Of a DNA stretch of 64,000 bases, positions 8,649-17,712 are shown one piece after another (the stretch's first letter is position 1; each line of letters begins with the position of its first letter). Source of the stretch: Iphinoe sp. HA4291-MV1 (lineage in GTDB: Bacteria > Cyanobacteriota > Cyanobacteriia > Cyanobacteriales > Nostocaceae). The stretch lies in contig JAHHHH010000002.1 of assembly GCA_019359415.1 (NCBI GenBank), positions 124,001 to 188,000 on the forward strand, given 5' to 3'. The position numbers and the translations under genes are program-made. Below the pieces are notes generated by a model. That model was not told the origin of the DNA, searched no databases, and saw only the letters and a list, made by a program, of their open reading frames with translations.

Positions 8649-10034
8649 ATGTTAGAAGGCTCAATTTTACAAAAGCTAGAAACAGCTCATCGCTATAGTA
8701 AAAGACCAATTCAATACGGCGTTTACTACAAAAATACCCTGGTTTCCCTGTGTCATGCCTTGGAAGACCACATTTTAACTGACGACAGTACACCTTTTGT
8801 CATCACAGCCTTCCAAAAGGGGAAATGGTACTTGCAAGAAGCCGAAAGATATGCAGACATTGCCAAAAAATCCTGCCAAGTTGTGATTATGGCTTCTCCG
8901 GATACAGGTTTTGCTGAACATCCCACAAGCCAGTTACCTAATGTCAACTTAGTCCCATTAGATCCAGCAGATCCAGTGGCGCAGGAATGGCATTTGATTA
9001 TTCTGTCGCAAAAATACACAGCTATGGTAATTTGTCAAGAATTATCAGAAGCGGATTATGGCTCCTCTGGACTACCTGCATCAGATGTAGAGCGTAAATT
9101 CTATGGCTTGTGGACATTTGAGCCGGAGTTAGTGAAAGAAACAGCAGAATTAGCAATTTCCCACATCGGACAATACAACTCAGAACTAGCGAAAAAACTC
9201 AAGGCACACAAAGACACAATTCAGCCGCACCTTGTCATACCAGAAAACTTGAGTGCAGTCACCTCCAAGGTAGTAGATTATCTCCAGACAGGGCAAGTCA
9301 ATATTTCCGTGTCTACAGCGACTCGCTACCAAGCACTCGATCACAACCTGGTTTCCAACAAAATTCAAGCATTTTTGCGAATGGCACAAATTCTTGATGC
9401 TGCTAATGTTACCAATCCAATGGCAGCAGCAGAAGTTGTGGTGCTAGCAGAAACAATAGGGCAACTTTTGGATCTTCCCGCATGGCAGATGAAACGTCTA
9501 CGTCTTGCAGGTTTGCTGCACCGGATAGATCCATTACAAAGAGCAGAAAGCATTCTTTCTCCTGGGACTTCCACCCGTTACCAAGAAGATGCACCCAGTT
9601 GTCCCCTAGTACCAGGAGCGCAAGTCCTGCGAACAATGCCACAACTGCGAGCGATCGCACAAATTATTACACATCAAACCGAGTGGTGGGATGGTACAGG
9701 TGAACCAGCGGGGTTAACAGGGGATGAAATTCCCTTGGAGTCGAGAATTATCGCATTAGTCGCGGATTTCCAGTGGCGGATCAATCAGAAAAAAACGTCT
9801 CAGTTAAATCGCGAGGAGATATTTGCCCAAGCCTTAGAAGAGTGCAAACAACTGCGATCGCATCGCTTCGATCCTAAACTTGTAGATACCCTAGCTTTAC
9901 TAGTCATGGGTTTACAACAGGGACTCGACGTACCCCTAATAACACCCAAAATCAGCGCTAGTATGTGGCTGCTTAATAACAAAATAGGAAGTGAAAGCAA
10001 CATCAGTGAGCAGATGAGTAATTACGGCAAATAA
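8649..10034 (+). CDS. DICT sensory domain plus degenerate HD-GYP protein
   Basis: A 461-residue putative signalling protein. Residues about 1-180 match the DICT domain, which in cyanobacteria is linked to light and nucleotide signalling (SKRPIQYGVYYKNTLVSLCHALEDHI, LSQKYTAMVICQELSEADYG). Residues about 230-430 resemble an HD-GYP phosphodiesterase domain: LLHRIDPL, then HQTEWWDGTGEPAGLTGDEIPLESRIIALVADF. The HD dyad is changed to HRID and GYP to GEP, so catalysis on cyclic di-GMP is doubtful. ATG at 8649 fits the family; an in-frame TTG lies 33 bp upstream. It stands directly before the pentapeptide gene on the same strand. Confidence 0.8.
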   Translation: MLEGSILQKLETAHRYSKRPIQYGVYYKNTLVSLCHALEDHILTDDSTPFVITAFQKGKWYLQEAERYADIAKKSCQVVIMASPDTGFAEHPTSQLPNVNLVPLDPADPVAQEWHLIILSQKYTAMVICQELSEADYGSSGLPASDVERKFYGLWTFEPELVKETAELAISHIGQYNSELAKKLKAHKDTIQPHLVIPENLSAVTSKVVDYLQTGQVNISVSTATRYQALDHNLVSNKIQAFLRMAQILDAANVTNPMAAAEVVVLAETIGQLLDLPAWQMKRLRLAGLLHRIDPLQRAESILSPGTSTRYQEDAPSCPLVPGAQVLRTMPQLRAIAQIITHQTEWWDGTGEPAGLTGDEIPLESRIIALVADFQWRINQKKTSQLNREEIFAQALEECKQLRSHRFDPKLVDTLALLVMGLQQGLDVPLITPKISASMWLLNNKIGSESNISEQMSNYGK

Positions 10035-10120
10035 TCATCTCACGCAAAGACGCCAAAAAACTCTGGTGCGCCTTTGCGTCTTTGCGTGAAATTTCATTAT
10101 CTTGATACTACATCCTCTAT

Positions 10121-10759
10121 ATGAACATTGAAGAAATTCGATTAGGAAAACTCAAACATCTGCCAGGAGCAAATTTAGAAGACGAAGATTTATCAAACGC
10201 TGATTTAAGTCGCGTCAATCTTGCTGGTGCACACCTTGTCGGCGCAAATTTTACAGGTTCCAAACTCGAAGGTGGACATCTAGAAGGTGCAAACTTGATA
10301 GGAGCCAATCTCGTAGAAACCGACTTGCGAGCAAACCTTATGGGAGCAAATTTAATGCAAGCAGATTTGACGGGTGCTGACTTGCGAGGTGGGAATTTGC
10401 GTGGTGCTAACTTAATGGGAGCAAGACTCAGTGAAGTCTCATTTGTAGGTGCTTTCTTGAGTGGTGCTAATTTGATGAATGTCAACTTGCAAGGTGTTGA
10501 CTTTCGAGGTGCTGACTTGCGAGGCGCGAACTTGACTGGGGCTAATCTCAAAGGTACAGACTTAAGTCGCGCAGATTTGCAAGGAGCGTTGTTGAGTGAG
10601 GCGAATTTGGAAGAAGCTGACTTGCGGGACGCCAATCTTGCTGGTGCAAACTTAACGGGTGCGAATTTACTGTGTGCTGAATTAGATGGTGCGAATTTGA
10701 GTGGCGTGAATTTGGATCGAGCTTGTTTGGTAGGAACAGTGGTGGAGATGATTTCGTAA
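10121..10759 (+). CDS. Pentapeptide-repeat protein
   Basis: A 212-residue protein built almost entirely of A(D/N)LXX pentapeptides from about residue 15 to 205 (GANLEDEDLSNADLS, GADLRGGNLRGANLMGA). Such proteins fold as a right-handed quadrilateral beta-helix and are very common in cyanobacteria; roles are mostly unknown. There is no signal peptide or membrane segment. It follows the DICT-HD gene by 86 bp, a gap containing a small repeat (GCAAAGACGC and GCGTCTTTGC inverted). One unit is irregular (TDLRANLMGAN), suggesting loss of two residues. Confidence 0.9.
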   Translation: MNIEEIRLGKLKHLPGANLEDEDLSNADLSRVNLAGAHLVGANFTGSKLEGGHLEGANLIGANLVETDLRANLMGANLMQADLTGADLRGGNLRGANLMGARLSEVSFVGAFLSGANLMNVNLQGVDFRGADLRGANLTGANLKGTDLSRADLQGALLSEANLEEADLRDANLAGANLTGANLLCAELDGANLSGVNLDRACLVGTVVEMIS

Positions 10760-10827
10760 AAAGTGGAAAAAATGCAGAAGCCTTCTCCACTGTTAGAATT
10801 TTTGCAGGTGAAGCAGAGGAAAAATTT

Positions 10828-11058
10828 GTGAGTCTACAGGAAGTTCTCAACCTAGCATTGCAGCTTTCAACAGTGGAGAAGGTGCGTTTGATTCAGCAAA
10901 TTGCTCCTGAAATAGAACGCGAGTTAATCGACAACCCGCCTACACCCCGTAAATCATTGTGGGGTTTATGTGCTGATTTGGGACAAGCACCTTCAGAATC
11001 TGAAATTGATGCAGTCCGCAGTGAGGAATGGGCTAACTTCCCACGGGAGGACATTTAA
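10828..11058 (+). CDS. VapB-type antitoxin candidate
   Basis: A 76-residue small acidic protein beginning VSLQEVLNLALQLSTVEKVRLIQQIAPEIE. The N-terminal half resembles antitoxins in cyanobacterial PIN-domain pairs, and the C-terminal part (LWGLCADLG, SEEWANFPRED) would wrap the toxin. The GTG start at 10828 has AGAGGA eight bases upstream; the frame is open from farther left but overlaps the pentapeptide gene. Its stop overlaps the toxin start in TAATG, a sign of translational coupling. It is expected to neutralise the toxin and repress the pair. Confidence 0.75.
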   Translation: MSLQEVLNLALQLSTVEKVRLIQQIAPEIERELIDNPPTPRKSLWGLCADLGQAPSESEIDAVRSEEWANFPREDI

Positions 11059-11459
11059 TGCTGCGTGCTGTAGCTGATACCCACGCACTCATCTGGTACA
11101 TTTTTGGTGATGCGCGACTCTCGATAACTGTAAGAAATATGATCGCACAAATCGCATCTGCTGGCGATCAAGTTGCTTTCTCTTCAATTACCCTAGCCGA
11201 GATTGTCTACTTAAGCGAGGAAGGACGTATTTCTCCACTGACGCTTGAGAGCCTGCTTGCAGTTGTTGACACAACTGATGCTGTACTGGCAGAAGTTCCA
11301 CTTGATCGACATATAGCCCAAGCTTTGCGTTTAGTTGAGCGCACACAAGTGCCAGATTTACCTGATCGCATTGTCGCTGCTACAGCCTTGCATCTAGGAG
11401 TGCCAGTGATTCGTAGGGACAGCAAAATTAAACTATCCAGCATCAACACTATTTGGTGA
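11058..11459 (+). CDS. PIN-domain toxin, VapC-like
   Basis: A 133-residue PIN-domain ribonuclease. The acidic catalytic residues are visible: Asp in VADTHALIW, Glu in TLAEIVYLSEEG, Asp in LPDRIVAATAL and Asp in IRRDSKI. Length and motifs fit the VapC family, toxins that cut tRNA or other RNA when freed from the antitoxin. The gene is coupled by a one-base overlap to the antitoxin, so the two form a type II toxin-antitoxin module. The module looks intact. Confidence 0.9.
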   Translation: MLRAVADTHALIWYIFGDARLSITVRNMIAQIASAGDQVAFSSITLAEIVYLSEEGRISPLTLESLLAVVDTTDAVLAEVPLDRHIAQALRLVERTQVPDLPDRIVAATALHLGVPVIRRDSKIKLSSINTIW

Positions 11460-11585
11460 CGAGACTAAGCCGTCTTAATTGTAAAAAAAAGTAACTAAAA
11501 TATTATTTTTTCAGGAATTCAACAGCCAGGCACTGAGGTTTATGAACAAAATAATCTTAGTGTTTAGCGCGATCAGGTCAACCAT

Positions 11586-13604
11586 ATGCTTGTCCAAGGA
11601 ACAATCCTACGTAATCGCTACGAAATTGTTGCACACCTAGGAAGCGGAGGGTTTGCTGACACTTACTTGGCGAGAGATAGGGATTTACCGAACCATCCTC
11701 ACTGTGTCGTAAAACACCTAAAACCGACAAGCCTTGATCCAGCAATTTTACCTATTTCCAGACGTTTGTTTGAAACAGAAGCACAAGTTCTATACTTATT
11801 AGGTCAGCATGACAAAATCCCAAAGCTTTTTGCCCATTTTGAAGAAAATAGGGAATTCTATCTCGTTCAGGAATTTGTTGATGGGTATGATCTGGGCAAA
11901 GAACTCACTCCTGGGAAGCGTTTTAGTGAAAACGAAGTCGTTCAACTGTTGCAGGGAATCTTGGAAGTATTGGTAATTGTCCATCAACGAAATATCATTC
12001 ACCGGGATATCAAGCCTCAAAATTTAATCCGTCGTCGAATAGATGGCAAGATTGTACTGATTGACTTTGGTGCAGTCAAAGAGATTGGAACTTTAGCAAT
12101 GAACACTCAAGGTGTCGTTAGGTCTACCATTGCTATTGGGACTCCTGGCTATATGCCGAATGAACAAGCCAATCGTGACCCTAGGTTATGTAGCGATGTC
12201 TATGCTACAGGTATGGTAGCTATCCAAGCGTTGACAGGCTTACTACCTCAACAGTTTCTCCAAGACCCTACAACCGGTGAACTGATCTGGAGTCGTTATG
12301 TACAAGTTAATAAGAAGCTAGAAGAAGTTTTAAACAAAATGGTGCGCTATCACTTCAGCCAGCGCTACCAGTCAGCATCTGAGGCGTTACAAGCAGTAAA
12401 TGCTCTACCGCCACAGCAACAAACCTCACAACCATCTTCACTATCGCATAGAGTCGCTCGTGTCATCTCACAAATTCCTCGATCATTGCTGTGGGGAGGT
12501 TTAATTGGACTCGGTGGACTTGCAGTAGGAGTCTTTGCGACTGTTGCTCTACTAAATCGCCCTCAATCTCCATCTTTGCAACCTGTAGCAGTTCAATCCC
12601 AGTCATCAGTAGCTTCTGCACTACCGACAAGCTCTTCATCAACAACGCCGACTGCATCGACACAGAATGTTAATTGGGCGATCGAGCCACGATTTGATGG
12701 GGCTTCTGGTTTTTCCGACGGGCTAGCACAGGTAGGAATTGACGGCAAGTGGGGTTACATCGACAAGAACGGTACCGAGGTTATTTCACCGCAATTTGAT
12801 GAAACTGATGACTTTTCTGAAGGATTAGCGCGAGTGTGGATTGCGGGGCAGAACTGGGGCTATATCGACAAGACTGGAAAGTTTGTCATTCCACAACAAT
12901 TTACTAAAGACAATGCCAGTAACTTTTCTGAAGGACTGGCACGGGCATGTTTTGTAGATACTTGTGGCTATATCAATCAGAGAGGGGATTTTGTAATCGA
13001 GCGGAAATACGACAGAGCTGGCGACTTTAAAGAAGGGCTGGCAGTCGTAAAGATTCGTAGCAAATGGGGTTACATCGACAAGAGCGGCAACGTCGTCATC
13101 CAGCCGCAATTTGATGATGCTGGGTATTTTTCCGAAGGGCTAGCAGATATAAAGATTGGTGAAAAGTGGGGTTACATCAACAAGAGTGGCAACGTCGTCA
13201 TCCAGCCGCAATTTGATTATAATTATGGGTTTTCTGAAGGACTAGGGCTAGTAAAAATTGGCAGCAAATATGGTTACATCGACACGAGTGGCAACCTCCT
13301 CGTTCAGCCGCAGTTTGATGATGCATATAGATTTAATGAAGGTCTGGCAGGGGTAAAGATTGGTAGCAAGTGGGGTCACATCGACAAGAGGGGGAACCTC
13401 GTAGTCAAGGCGCAATTTGATCAGGTTAATAACTTTGTTGAAGGGCTAGCGGTAGTAAAGACCAATGGCAAGAAGGGCTATATCGACAAGAATGGCAACT
13501 TCGTGATTCAACCGCAATTTGATAAAGCCGGAAAATTTTCTGAAGGATTGGCGTGGGTAACTATTGGCGACAAGAGAGGTTATATTCGCAATCCCTTAAA
13601 GTAG
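11586..13604 (+). CDS. Ser/Thr protein kinase with C-terminal WG repeats
   Basis: A 672-residue membrane-anchored kinase. The Hanks-type domain covers about residues 8-275: GSGGFADTYLA glycine loop, Lys in VVKHLKP, HRDIKPQN catalytic loop, DFGAV, and GTPGYMPNEQ (the usual Pro before Glu is Asn). A Gln/Ser-rich linker, one membrane helix near 300-325 (LLWGGLIGLGGLAVGVFATVALL) and a Ser/Thr-rich spacer follow. The C-terminal 310 residues hold nine WG repeats (KWGYIDKNG, then PQFD, FSEGLA), the last incomplete. They probably lie outside the membrane and sense a ligand. Repeats 4 and 5 are nearly identical in DNA, so the array recently expanded or is kept even. Confidence 0.92.
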   Translation: MLVQGTILRNRYEIVAHLGSGGFADTYLARDRDLPNHPHCVVKHLKPTSLDPAILPISRRLFETEAQVLYLLGQHDKIPKLFAHFEENREFYLVQEFVDGYDLGKELTPGKRFSENEVVQLLQGILEVLVIVHQRNIIHRDIKPQNLIRRRIDGKIVLIDFGAVKEIGTLAMNTQGVVRSTIAIGTPGYMPNEQANRDPRLCSDVYATGMVAIQALTGLLPQQFLQDPTTGELIWSRYVQVNKKLEEVLNKMVRYHFSQRYQSASEALQAVNALPPQQQTSQPSSLSHRVARVISQIPRSLLWGGLIGLGGLAVGVFATVALLNRPQSPSLQPVAVQSQSSVASALPTSSSSTTPTASTQNVNWAIEPRFDGASGFSDGLAQVGIDGKWGYIDKNGTEVISPQFDETDDFSEGLARVWIAGQNWGYIDKTGKFVIPQQFTKDNASNFSEGLARACFVDTCGYINQRGDFVIERKYDRAGDFKEGLAVVKIRSKWGYIDKSGNVVIQPQFDDAGYFSEGLADIKIGEKWGYINKSGNVVIQPQFDYNYGFSEGLGLVKIGSKYGYIDTSGNLLVQPQFDDAYRFNEGLAGVKIGSKWGHIDKRGNLVVKAQFDQVNNFVEGLAVVKTNGKKGYIDKNGNFVIQPQFDKAGKFSEGLAWVTIGDKRGYIRNPLK

Positions 13605-13661
13605 GGTGCGTTATGACTTTGTCCGTAACACAGCAAAATTTCATTTTTCATTTTTTATTAT

Positions 13662-14486
13662 TCAATTTTTAACTGCCCGCCCCCTCATCCACAGCACCAG
13701 CATACTCAAAAACACCAACCCCATCACCCCTGCTAAGGGATTATTATTCACTCCCGTTACCCACTCAGGAACTTGACCAGAATATTTAATCAATCTGCCA
13801 ACATTAATAATGTAGTATCCGCAGATTAAACCACCATGTAGACCAATCGGTAAACCTAGGCGTCCCCTGGAACCCCGCTTTGCCCACACCAGTGTCAAGC
13901 CTAGCAACAATAAGCCAAAAAATTGCGGTGAGGTACGAATGACTTCTGGCAGTGGTTTAATAAAGTGCGCGATCGCAAAAATAGTGGCATTTGCCCAAAG
14001 TACTACATAGGGGCTGTAATCGCGCTGCAGTTCATCCAGTATCCACCCCCGAAAAAATAATTCCTCTGCAAACGCGACACCCAAACCAGCAATTAACCCT
14101 TCTAAAACAACTCTGAGCAAAAAAAGACTCTTGTTTTGCCAAACCAACCAACCCAAGAATCCTTCTAAGCTAAATAGAATTAGAATGCTAATCAGCCCAA
14201 TAGCCAAGCCACGCAGCAGTTCCACTCCATTGAGGGGCGTTCTTTCTAAACCATAGTGCCGAAATATCTGTGGTTGCTGGTATAGATATTTGCCCCAAAG
14301 GGGAAGAAACAGGAAAAATCCTATAGCCAGCGACACCATTGTCAAAATAGTGACTAAGTTAGAATCATCTACCAATAAGTAAATTGGTACAGCTATGGGC
14401 AGCCATATTGCCAACAAACTCAGCACAAAACAACTCAGCCTTATAGGGGCAGGGTATTGAGCTAACCGGAGGAGATTTTTTTTCAA
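13662..14486 (-). CDS. CPBP family intramembrane metalloprotease
   Basis: A 274-residue protein with about eight hydrophobic segments. The CPBP (Abi) signature EELFFRGWI lies near residue 140, followed by the second motif FAIAHF and the third HGGLICG, giving the Glu-Glu, His and His metal or catalytic residues of Rce1-like proteases. It is probably located in the plasma or thylakoid membrane. The start appears to be TTG at 14486, 14 bp after the clpS stop; GGAGGAA inside the clpS end could act as its ribosome site. It forms an operon with clpS and may work in protein quality control, an inference only. Confidence 0.85.
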   Translation of the reverse strand: MKKNLLRLAQYPAPIRLSCFVLSLLAIWLPIAVPIYLLVDDSNLVTILTMVSLAIGFFLFLPLWGKYLYQQPQIFRHYGLERTPLNGVELLRGLAIGLISILILFSLEGFLGWLVWQNKSLFLLRVVLEGLIAGLGVAFAEELFFRGWILDELQRDYSPYVVLWANATIFAIAHFIKPLPEVIRTSPQFFGLLLLGLTLVWAKRGSRGRLGLPIGLHGGLICGYYIINVGRLIKYSGQVPEWVTGVNNNPLAGVMGLVFLSMLVLWMRGRAVKN

Positions 14487-14500
14487 TTCAAATTGCCTAA

Positions 14501-14782
14501 CTATTCCTCCGGCTCAATTGTGCTAGTCAAACCATGATTTTTTAAGGTTTCGCAATAGAACTCAGCGTGTTCTTGAGCGCAAGTAATGACTAAGGCGAAC
14601 CCATTGTTATGTGCTTCCATCATGATACTCACAGCTTGAGGCTGAGTAAGGTTTGGCACTGTGGTTAATAAAACCTGTACCACATACTCCATGGCGTTGT
14701 AGTCGTCGTTATGGAGCAAAACGCGATACCTAGGCGCTAGCTTGCGGGATGTTGAACGCTTCTCTAAAGTTTCGACGGACAC
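14501..14782 (-). CDS. clpS: ATP-dependent Clp protease adaptor ClpS
   Basis: A 93-residue ClpS adaptor, which binds N-terminal degrons and delivers substrates to ClpAP or ClpCP. The family core is clear: PRYRVLLHNDDYNAMEYVVQVLL, with the NDD substrate-binding motif and Met, then QPQAVSIMMEAHNNGFALV and ITCAQEHAEFYCETL. Length is normal. The start is GTG at 14782. It is the first gene of a pair with the CPBP protease. Confidence 0.95.
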   Translation of the reverse strand: MSVETLEKRSTSRKLAPRYRVLLHNDDYNAMEYVVQVLLTTVPNLTQPQAVSIMMEAHNNGFALVITCAQEHAEFYCETLKNHGLTSTIEPEE

Positions 14783-15104
14783 GGCTCTTCGCTCTTTTTT
14801 GGCTGAATTACTATAGCAGAACTTTTATTCAAAGATTGCTTAACACTTATTTACCTATTCTATAGCATACGCACACAAATATAGGGGCAATGGGCAATGG
14901 GCAAGGGGCAATGTTCGATCCCCAGTTCCTAGTTCCCAGTTCCCGACTCTTTTGTTCCCAATTCTCAATGCCCGATGCCCATTGCCCAATTCCCAATTCC
15001 CAATTCCCAATTCCCAATTCCCATTTGTATCAACCTTAAAGTGAAACGGTATTATTCCTTTAAAATTGATAAAAATTATAGTTGTTGCTGGATTCTGCCT
15101 GACT
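14783..15104. other. Gap with STRR heptamer arrays
   Basis: About 320 bp between divergent genes. Positions 14881-15025 are filled by short tandem repeats: GGGCAAT units first, then CCCAGTT units and a run of CCCAATT copies. They are the same families found at 20425-20495 and 54345-54415. No gene is seen. Confidence 0.75.
14884..15024. repeat. STRR-type heptamer repeats
   Basis: Mixed heptamers: GGGCAAT at the left, degenerate CCCAGTT in the middle, and about five CCCAATT copies at the right. The left and right arrays are roughly reverse complements, so the block could fold on itself. Confidence 0.8.
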
Positions 15105-15455
15105 ATGAAGATGACCCTGGAGTTTCAAGCAGGACAAATTGTGTCTTTAGAGCATAACAATAAAAGGCTGTATGCAGAAGTGATTCAAGTGGTAGCTTCC
15201 CGTCAGTTGTGCTGGGTGCGTCCCTTGCTGCTGGTGGTCTTTACTCAAGAACTGCCGCTTATAATGGATCTGCAAGATGCTTCTGACCTGTTTTGGTCTG
15301 TCAATTTATTTCTACCTGCCTTAGACACAGAAGTCATTAGTTTTTTGAGTCAGGTTCTGGCAAAAGAACCAAAACCTGGACAGATATCTGACACCAAGCA
15401 ACAACTCAATCAGTTTCTTCACGAAATTTGGCAAGCACAAAAAGAAAGTTCTTGA
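15105..15455 (+). CDS. Conserved cyanobacterial hypothetical protein
   Basis: A 116-residue protein with no recognised domain. It begins [30 protein letters not shown], a beta-rich opening that looks like a small barrel, and ends in a helical part ([17 protein letters not shown]). There is no signal peptide or membrane helix. ATG at 15105 or 15111 is the best start; the frame is open from a TTG 13 codons earlier. I infer it is real from protein-like composition and position, not from a known family. Confidence 0.6.
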   Translation: MKMTLEFQAGQIVSLEHNNKRLYAEVIQVVASRQLCWVRPLLLVVFTQELPLIMDLQDASDLFWSVNLFLPALDTEVISFLSQVLAKEPKPGQISDTKQQLNQFLHEIWQAQKESS

Positions 15456-15481
15456 GTTGGTGAGTTCTAAGTAACTAACAC

Positions 15482-16657
15482 TCAGCACTGGTAACAAATG
15501 CCTGCATCTTTCATACGTTGAATTGCTTCGTGCATCCGCTCCTTAGAAACAGTTAGAGCTATGCGGAAAAAGCCTTCTCCTGCGGCACCGTAACCATTGC
15601 CAGGAACCACCATAATGCCACATTTGTCAAGTAGCAACGTGACAAATTCTGTGGAGGAATATCCTTGAGGAACCCGAACCCAAACATAAAGGCTTCCTTT
15701 AGGAGCCTCTATAGACCAACCTAGAGATTGCAATCCTTGAACGATGATATCGCGACGCTTTTGGTAAACTGATACTCTGGACTGGATTTCTGTAACACTT
15801 GTGGAATAAGCAGCGATCGCGCACACTTGAACTGCCTTAAAAACTCCAGAATCAATATTTGTTTTTACCTGTCTTAAACCTTTGATACCAGTAGCATTAC
15901 CGACTACAAAACCAATCCGCCAACCAGCCATGTTGTATGACTTAGACAGACTGTGAAATTCAATTGACACTTCCTTTGCTCCTAGAACTTGCAGCACGCT
16001 TGGTGGTTGGTAACCGTCATATGCAATTTCTGAGTAGGCATGGTCATGACACAGCAGAATATCATACTGCTTGCAGAAAGCTACCACTTCCTCAAAAAAT
16101 TCTAACGTTGCCACTGCTCCAGTAGGATTATTAGGATAGTTTATCCATAACAATTTAGCCTTTTGGGCTACTTCTTGAGGAATAGCGTTGAGATCAGGCA
16201 AAAATTTATTTTCTGCCTTTAGGGGCATAGCATAAGGCTCACCACCAGTAAAAATAGTAGATGTACGGTAGACGGGATAACCTGGGTCTGGTATCAGGGT
16301 GTAGTCTCCCACTTCCACAAAAGCTAGGAATGTGTTGTGAATCGCTTCCTTTGAACCAATTGAAGAGATTATTTCTGTATCTGGGTTTAATCCTGTCACT
16401 CCAAATCGGTATTCCATCCACCTAGCAGTCGCCTTACGGAACTCTTTTGTACCTTGGTAAGGTGGGTAATCGTGAGTTGAGGGATCTTCTATTGCTTCAT
16501 GTATGGTCTGAATAATGTGAGTAGGTGTTGGCTTGTCTGGAGATCCCTTTGCCATATTAATGATGTCAACTCCTTGGGCAACAAGTTCATCCTGTCTGCG
16601 CTCTATTTCAGCAAATAGGTAAGGAGGAATTTTTTCTAAGCGTCGGGCAAACTGCAT
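15482..16657 (-). CDS. Class I/II aminotransferase, LL-diaminopimelate aminotransferase-like
   Basis: A 391-residue PLP-dependent fold-type I aminotransferase. Visible features are MAKGSPDKPTP near residue 35, IPDPGYPVYR, NYPNNPTGA near 170, the PLP lysine in SLSKSYNMAGWRIGF near 240, and a C-terminal Arg in FFRIALT. Cyanobacterial proteins of this type are annotated as LL-diaminopimelate aminotransferase or aspartate aminotransferase; the motif set fits the first, which feeds lysine and peptidoglycan synthesis, but the substrate cannot be fixed by eye. It is transcribed alone and converges with the small gene at 15105. Confidence 0.85.
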   Translation of the reverse strand: MQFARRLEKIPPYLFAEIERRQDELVAQGVDIINMAKGSPDKPTPTHIIQTIHEAIEDPSTHDYPPYQGTKEFRKATARWMEYRFGVTGLNPDTEIISSIGSKEAIHNTFLAFVEVGDYTLIPDPGYPVYRTSTIFTGGEPYAMPLKAENKFLPDLNAIPQEVAQKAKLLWINYPNNPTGAVATLEFFEEVVAFCKQYDILLCHDHAYSEIAYDGYQPPSVLQVLGAKEVSIEFHSLSKSYNMAGWRIGFVVGNATGIKGLRQVKTNIDSGVFKAVQVCAIAAYSTSVTEIQSRVSVYQKRRDIIVQGLQSLGWSIEAPKGSLYVWVRVPQGYSSTEFVTLLLDKCGIMVVPGNGYGAAGEGFFRIALTVSKERMHEAIQRMKDAGICYQC

Positions 16658-16891
16658 GGCGATGACTTCTGACTAATGCAAATGTGGAAGCACTGTCTTC
16701 TCAGTTTACGCTTTGCTATATGAGTTATGTGTTTAACCTTAAAAAAAGTATTAGTAGTGATCATATCTATAAGTAAGTATTGTCACTACCGTTACTATGT
16801 TTTCTGTTTTTTCTGCTACTGAAATTGAATTGTTATTATAGTCTTTACTTAAGTTCACTTAATTTAAGAAAAAAGCCGTAAAGCTCAAGGC

Positions 16892-17113
16892 TTAGGATAA
16901 CCAACCTACACTTGGAACCAATTGAATACGACCAGCGTCCATCTCTGCCATTAAGAGTTCCAAAGCTTCATAGTCAACATCCGAGATATAACCCATTTGT
17001 GTCAATTCAGAGTTGATTTCATTCTCTATTTCTGGGGTCAACTTTTTAATATCAAGAGCTTTTTCTACCAATCGCCGAATAGAGCATCCTGTTTTCATAC
17101 TAATTACAGCCAA
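16892..17113 (-). CDS. Small hypothetical protein
   Basis: A 73-residue protein with no recognised family. The first half reads SIRRLVEKALDIKKLTPEIENEINSELTQMGYISDVDYEALELL and is predicted helical and amphipathic, a pattern seen in many small cyanobacterial proteins of unknown role, often next to toxin genes. No toxin is adjacent. The start could be 17113 or the Met at 17098. A short AT-rich region precedes it. Confidence 0.5.
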   Translation of the reverse strand: MAVISMKTGCSIRRLVEKALDIKKLTPEIENEINSELTQMGYISDVDYEALELLMAEMDAGRIQLVPSVGWLS

Positions 17114-17332
17114 TTATATAGGTAATCATTATCTATTGTAACATTTGGTATAAAAAGTGATCCTAGACTCTCTTTGTCAGCGATCCAGATCACGAAATTT
17201 GAGAACATAGTTCACTAATCATCTAACTGTCTGGCAATAATCAAGATGAGAACTGACCAAACAAAGGATGAAATCTTTTATCCTGAATCTCCATACAAGA
17301 AAGCGGATTTATTCGTGAGGACTTCACCCAAT

Positions 17333-17363
17333 GGGCTTAGGAGTTTGCCAAACTCCTAAGCCC
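17333..17363. repeat. Perfect 14-bp hairpin
   Basis: GGGCTTAGGAGTTT, loop GCC, AAACTCCTAAGCCC. No long T-run follows on the plus strand (TTGTCCTTC). It could be an orphan terminator or a repeat-derived hairpin. Confidence 0.75.
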
Positions 17364-17450
17364 TTGTCCTTCTCCTATCGCAGAGGCTATTGTGCTAACA
17401 GACACGACACGCTACGCGTTGGCGTCCGCGTAGCGTGCGCTTTGCGCTCA

Positions 17451-17469
17451 GCCTGTCCGCAGGACTTAC
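17451..17469. repeat. 19-bp dispersed repeat copy
   Basis: GCCTGTCCGCAGGACTTAC. Exact copies also lie at 33057-33075 and, inverted, at 8062-8080. The core GTCCGCAGGAC is itself palindromic. Confidence 0.9.
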
Positions 17470-17674
17470 GGCACGCTAGGTGAACAAAGACGCTCTTGCA
17501 ACGACGAAAACCGCTACTGAAGGCAACTCCCTCACCGAATTAAGTTAAAAGTGAGCCAGTGCGTGAGGAGGGTCCACCTGCTGCACCGAGGGTAACCCTC
17601 TGCTGTAGGGAACTGGCGCTCTCGTTGGCGCAGCCTCTCGTTCCTTGTGCGTCTGGTGACAGGGGTTCCCGAAG

Positions 17675-17712
17675 CAGTTCCTTCAACGGGGAGAACCCCG
17701 TTGAAGGAACTG
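17675..17712. repeat. Perfect 17-bp hairpin
   Basis: CAGTTCCTTCAACGGGG, loop AGAA, then the exact complement. There is no gene close on either side, so it is not an obvious terminator. Confidence 0.85.

Noticed and set aside
14905-14935. tRNA-like GTTCGATCCCC
   Set aside because: It is part of an STRR repeat; no acceptor stem or cloverleaf surrounds it.
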